Positions 59,690 to 64,000 of a DNA stretch of 64,000 nt are shown here, piece by piece; within the stretch, counting starts at the first letter, position 1; every line of letters starts with the position of its first letter. The stretch is from contig CM067572.1 of assembly GCA_034336665.1 (NCBI GenBank), positions 3,465,786-3,529,785 on the forward strand, read 5' to 3'. The DNA is from Luscinia megarhynchos (lineage: Eukaryota > Chordata > Aves > Passeriformes > Turdidae). A program made the translations under genes and the position numbers. The notes below the pieces were generated by a model that worked only from the letters and a program-made list of their open reading frames with translations, was not told where the DNA came from and did no database searches.

Positions 59690-60230
59690 TTGAAGCATGT
59701 CCCCTAATTCCTGCAGTGCTTTGCATTAAGCTGTCTCATTATACCAAAGACATTATGTCACTTCTCTGTTTATGAGCACACTGGCCCTCAGCCCTTGCAG
59801 CAACACCCAGCCACAAACACCCACTTCTGGCAACCGGCCTAATGAGGGAAAAGATTGTTTCGAACCAAAAACGAAGAGGAATCCAATTACCCACCTAAAC
59901 CTCACAGGCACGGGGGAACGAACGCGGCAATTTGGCATAATCATGTACCAAAGGTTCACATTTATCTTTTACATCTTGGGGAGAGATTATGTGGGCGGCC
60001 ACGGAAATGAGTGGTCACGCTGGAGGGCTGCTGGGTCTCACGTGGGTGCACTCGGCGCGGAAAAGCAAAACAACGAGCATCTGCCTCGTGTATCCGATGT
60101 CCACCTATCGCCTCCTGCATCTCTAGCACGGAAAGAAAAGTGTTTTCACTGCTAATTTTATGGGATTTGGTTGCAAACGTGCAATATTTGCTTTCTTTGA
60201 ACGCCGCCAACTTTTAATGCGTTTTAAGGA
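59690..60230. promoter_or_regulatory. CpG-retaining candidate conserved element
   Basis: About 23 CpGs in 400 bp at only moderate GC (for example GGGGGAACGAACGCGGC at 59,911-59,927, GGGCGGCCACGG at 59,993-60,004 and CACTCGGCGCGGAAAAGC near 60,050-60,067), ending with AACGCCGCC and TTAATGCG. This is far above the local background. It is unique, without a T or A tract. A 127-codon frame (59,772-60,155) passes through but has no recognisable domain. An unmethylated or strongly constrained regulatory element is the best reading. Confidence 0.45.
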
Positions 60231-63200
60231 GAATGTGATTGCAGAGCAAGGCATTGCTCTGTGGATGGACCGTGCAGGGGCGAGGTCTGTAACAGCTGTA
60301 GGACCTCTGAGCCTGCCACTATCAGAGAGTTAAACATTCCTATCTGCATAAAACTGGACTAGCCACGATTATTCACTGAAGATATTCAGGATTTGCATAG
60401 AAATAAAAGAGTTCAGCCCCACAGGAGTTTTCTGGGGTATTGGTGAAAGAAGAGATCCCACCCATGTGCTGGGGCACCAAGGTCCTCACCTGCAGCATCC
60501 TGGCCCCCCAGGGAGGCAGGTGGGGAGGATGCACAGCAAAGGAGAAAAAGGCTGGGGAATCTTGTAAGGATGTTTGAAAATTAGCAATACATTTCTTTCA
60601 GCCTTTGGTCATGGCTTTTTTTTTCCTTCTGACTTTTGGTCAGAGTTTACTCCAAGGCCAAAAGCACGGCGGGGTCTTTTACCCTCACTGAAGTTACTGC
60701 ACTTGGGGGGACATTTCATTGCTCCCGACGCCCAGAACCTGCACATGATTAAATGTGAGCTGGGGCAGAATTAACATTCTGCTAACAAACCCCTCCTGCC
60801 ATGGGATGGGGGCCGGGAGGGGCAGGAGGGCCCCGGCCCCGCAGCGCTCCCCTGGGTCAGGCCATGCTGGGAGGGGAAATAAGCTACAGAGCAGACAATT
60901 TTCAGCTTGACTGGTTTTACTTTCTCTACCAGGCCTCACGAAAACAAACTGACAAAACAAAGGACACAAAATTAATGACCCATGCCTTCTGTCAATTGAC
61001 TCTTAGTAACAGTGGCTAGTTCACCTTAATTTTATTTTATTTATTTATTTTTTTCCTTCGCTTTGAGTGAGTCATCGTAGGCAGCGGTTAAGGTTCATTT
61101 AAAAATTCTTCAGAGGCATCACTTGGTTTTCATTAATTTGGTAACTGTAGTTTCTGATGGTGGTGAACAAACAACGCAAGAGTTTATTCAAATTTTAAAA
61201 AAAAAAAAAAAACAGCAAACCTCTTAGCCACTGCATGTGTTTTTCCAGTAATGGCTGTAAATAATGGCTTATCTATATCCCAGGGAATGACACACTACTC
61301 AGGGTTTACCATCTCCTCAAAACATTTTGCCCTCTCCATTTCCTTTTGGAACACCATTATTTATATGGCTGAAGTTTCACTTGACAGCTCGCCAGAAAGC
61401 CAAGTTACAACAAACCTTTTACTGTGAAGCAACAACATTATTTCTGAGTTGGCTTAATTCGAGTTTTCAGCAGAGGTGGATTTTACATCCTAGTGAATCC
61501 CACGTAAAAAACCCTAATATCTTGATCCCACTTGCATTTCCCAAACCTCGCTGCAATCACAGGTTTTCCTTTCATAATTCCTGGCACTTGGGGAGAAGGT
61601 GCCTGATGCTCCAGCCAGGAGCACTCATGTCCTTTAGCCCTGCATAGCTAAAGCACTGCACAACTTTTTAAATATTTACCCCATTATATAAATGTCCATT
61701 GAAGGGCACTTACATAAACGATAAGCGCTTACAGCAAACACTTTTAGAGAGCAGGATCTGTGGTATGCAGAGGAGATAAGGCCACTTCCTGCAAATCCTT
61801 ATTCACAGAATTAGTCCTTAATCAGGCAAATAGACTCCCTGATATCAATGGGATTTCACATGTGAACAAGGGTGGCAGGATTGGGCTCTTAATGGGACAT
61901 TTTAAAAATTCATGTCTCTTCCCAGCAAAACCTGTGGGACCTAATATTGATTTTAGTGGCAGTAAAAGTATTCCTTTGTGCTCATCCTAATCAGCAATAT
62001 CCATACTGAGCAACCTGGTATCCTCCTCTCTAAAAATGTAGTTACATGTCTATGTAACTATTCACCAAGAGACCCTTTTTGGTTTATAAAAAGCTGTGCT
62101 CCGTAGTAATCCCTATGTAAAATAATTAACAGGTATGTCACAGGCCAAAATAAATCAAATGGAAAAGGCAGTATTCAATTAAGAAAAATTAAGAGTACAA
62201 AGATGTTTTTTACAAAGAAAGAAAACAGTAAATTAAACATAATTGTAAGGTTTTAGAGACCTGGTGAAAATGCTATTATGGGTAGTTCCTGCAAGAGACA
62301 GAAATATGAACCTTTTGGATATATATTAATTATGAAATATGATTTTACAGGTCTGGGGAGAGAACTAGAGCAGTGGCATGTCTTGGAGCAGCTGCACCAG
62401 CTGGGGCAGGACCACAGCTCCTACTCCAGCTCCTCCCTTTGAACTTGAAGTTCTACTCATGCACCAGAGGAAAAAGAGAACCAGGATTGCTAAAAGTCTA
62501 TTTCAGGACAGCCTAACTCACCACTTGCTGTCTATGAACTTCCTAGAAAGTTGGAAATATCATAGCACTGCTCGCTTAGTGCCACTTTTTGTGCTGGTTG
62601 TCAGCATTTCCATTACAAACCTTTTTAAAGGGTTTCCAGCTCAGCCACAAAAAGCCACTTCAGGCTGAAAGCTGGCGTGCAGCTTCCCAGCCTGGGAGTG
62701 AACGACTTTGTCAAGCTAAACAAAACGTGGTTTATCTCCCTTTAGCAAAGGAAAGACTGGGAGGTTTGAAAATTAACAGAAGCTTCTACTTATACAAAGC
62801 TGTATATTCTTGTTCTATTTTCTATAGCATTAGCATATAAGCTATAAATTGTTGAGGATTTTTTTAAAATATTTAAATTACAAACACACATAAATATGAT
62901 CCCCCTCTGGCTATTTTGGATGAATTTGGGAGATTTTGTCAACGTTCCTCAGTTAGGGGTTCACCTGCTGGTGACAATTAGAGAGAAGGAAAAAAAGCTA
63001 AAAAAAAGCTTTTTTTTCTTCTTTTTTTGCTTAGTCTACCTCTTGCAGCCAAGTTCTGTGAATCACAGGGTGTTGGTAGCTGAGTATTGACCAATCAGCT
63101 CAATCAACAAACAGCAGCTTCCTTTTATCTGTGAGTGCCAAAGCACTTGAGAAAGGGGCACATCTATAAGCAACTTTATTTTACAAGATAGTCGAGGTCC

Positions 63201-63570
63201 CTCAAGGCTGCTTTGCCCTCTGCATGGGAGGAGAGGAGGAGGTTTAAAGGGGATAAGTGTCACTGCCCTGGCTGCTGGTGTGTGGTGGCACAGTGACAGA
63301 CCTGGCACTGCCCACAGCAAATACATCAGGATTAGGAATTGCAGCCCTGGGGTGCACTAGGGCACAACTGGAAGCTTGAGTAGAAATCAGCCAAGAGGCA
63401 CAATTAGGAGAGTTAATGGACCTAAAGTCCACCCAGGGCTGTAATGAAAGGCATCACCTCTGTCTTGGATCACTGGAAACCAAAATAGTATCTCTAAGGA
63501 AGGGTCACTCCAACCTCACCTAATCCCTAAGTCATTCTCACTGGGATGTGCTACTGGTGTTACCTGAGAT
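60231..63570. other. Non-coding flank, no gene seen
   Basis: AT-leaning unique DNA with an ATTT-rich stretch at 61,028-61,052, an A16 run at 61,197-61,212, a GC-richer patch at 60,790-60,870 and an 18-bp A/T palindrome at 63,000-63,017. Frames are short (106 codons at most) and lack domains. Confidence 0.6.
63000..63017. repeat. A8-GC-T8 perfect palindrome
   Basis: Eight A, GC, eight T: an 18-bp self-complementary stretch beside a further purine run on the left and pyrimidine run on the right. Probably low-complexity in origin. Confidence 0.85.
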
Positions 63571-63571
63571 G

Positions 63572-63694
63572 AGGGAGGGAGGGAGGGAGGGATGGATGGA
63601 TGGATGGATGGATGGATGGATGGATGGATGGATGGATGGATGGATGGATGGATGGATGGATGGATGGATGGATGGATGGATGGATGGATGGATG
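63572..63694 (+). repeat. (GGGA)n-(GGAT)n compound tetranucleotide array
   Basis: About five GGGA units (63,572-63,590) pass directly into about 26 GGAT units (63,590-63,694), without obvious interruptions in the GGAT part. On the minus strand it reads as ATCC, giving Ile-His-Pro-Ser repeats in open frames, which are artefacts. Its length and purity predict high length polymorphism. Confidence 0.95.
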
Positions 63695-64000
63695 GGTTTT
63701 GAGCTGGGCAGGAGCTGAGCCTTCTCTCATGCCTTTCCTCATGCCTTTCTGCTGGTGCTGATGAGGGGATCCACGTGCTGGGGCTCCACATGCCTGGAGT
63801 GGCACAAAGGGCTGGCAGGGATGTGCAGAGACACTTTGGGGCACAGGACTGCTCCCCAGACTCAGGGCATTAAAATATCCATTAAATAATCCACAGCTCA
63901 CAGCAAATATGACTCGAGGACTGCCCTGGCAAACAAATCCCCCACATGGGCCCCCTGCAGCTCCCAGGCAGGTGGAGGAGCTCAGCTTTGCATGGAGGCA
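63695..64000. other. Non-coding end of window
   Basis: GC-moderate, CpG-poor unique sequence after the tetranucleotide array, with an imperfect direct repeat of TCATGCCTTTC near 63,728-63,750. No gene seen. Confidence 0.55.

Noticed and set aside
63516..63901. Ile-His-Pro-Ser repeat proteins on the minus strand
   Set aside because: Pure product of the GGAT microsatellite.
1..64000. tRNA, rRNA, known microRNA hairpins, bacterial-type operons, CRISPR or phage features
   Set aside because: No B-box-like GGTTCGAATCC words, no rRNA-like stretch, no microRNA seed/hairpin I recognise; composition and CR1 fragments indicate vertebrate nuclear DNA.

Overview
This window looks like bird nuclear DNA, and mostly non-coding. 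The clade call rests on two short fragments with the sequence signature of CR1 3' ends (26,626-26,744 on +, 48,684-48,741 on -). CR1 is the dominant retrotransposon of birds and other sauropsids. Two old 5'-truncated copies in 64 kb, with no mammalian SINE or L1 seen, fit the low repeat load of bird genomes better than turtle or crocodile. Species cannot be read from the sequence. I found no convincing protein-coding exon, tRNA, rRNA, known microRNA or CRISPR array on either strand. Open frames of 60-216 codons occur throughout, but they overlap on both strands, run through homopolymers or GC-rich low-complexity DNA, and show no domain I recognise.

Layout. Positions 1 to about 2,880 are a large composite CpG island. 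It contains one strong splice-donor consensus on the minus strand (exon edge at 239), so the island is most simply the promoter plus a 5' untranslated first exon of a gene that continues leftward out of the window. If so, the remaining ~61 kb is its upstream flank. The island also holds a quadruplex-type G-run cluster, an A-rich patch, opposed polypurine and polypyrimidine tracts, and two islets that look like transcription-factor binding blocks.

From 2,900 to 64,000 the sequence is AT-leaning, CpG-poor, single-copy DNA with few repeats. Several islets break this background by keeping CpGs and by being dense in homeobox (TAAT/ATTA), SOX, GATA or E-box words: about 7,040-7,190, 7,700-8,000, 12,780-13,020, 35,150-35,600, 42,000-42,170, 44,040-44,290, 55,070-55,850, 56,160-56,800, 57,240-57,700 and 59,690-60,230. 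The right-hand cluster (55-60 kb) is the most marked and includes a small orphan CpG island at 55.1-55.8 kb. This is the look of a gene desert flanking a developmental regulator, with distal enhancers, but gene identity and conservation cannot be established without alignment.

Repeats are minor: the two CR1 fragments, homopolymer tracts (A23 at 3,931, A25 at 35,716), short microsatellites, a ~170-bp purine tract near 39.45 kb and a (GGAT)n tetranucleotide array of about 26 units at 63,590-63,694.
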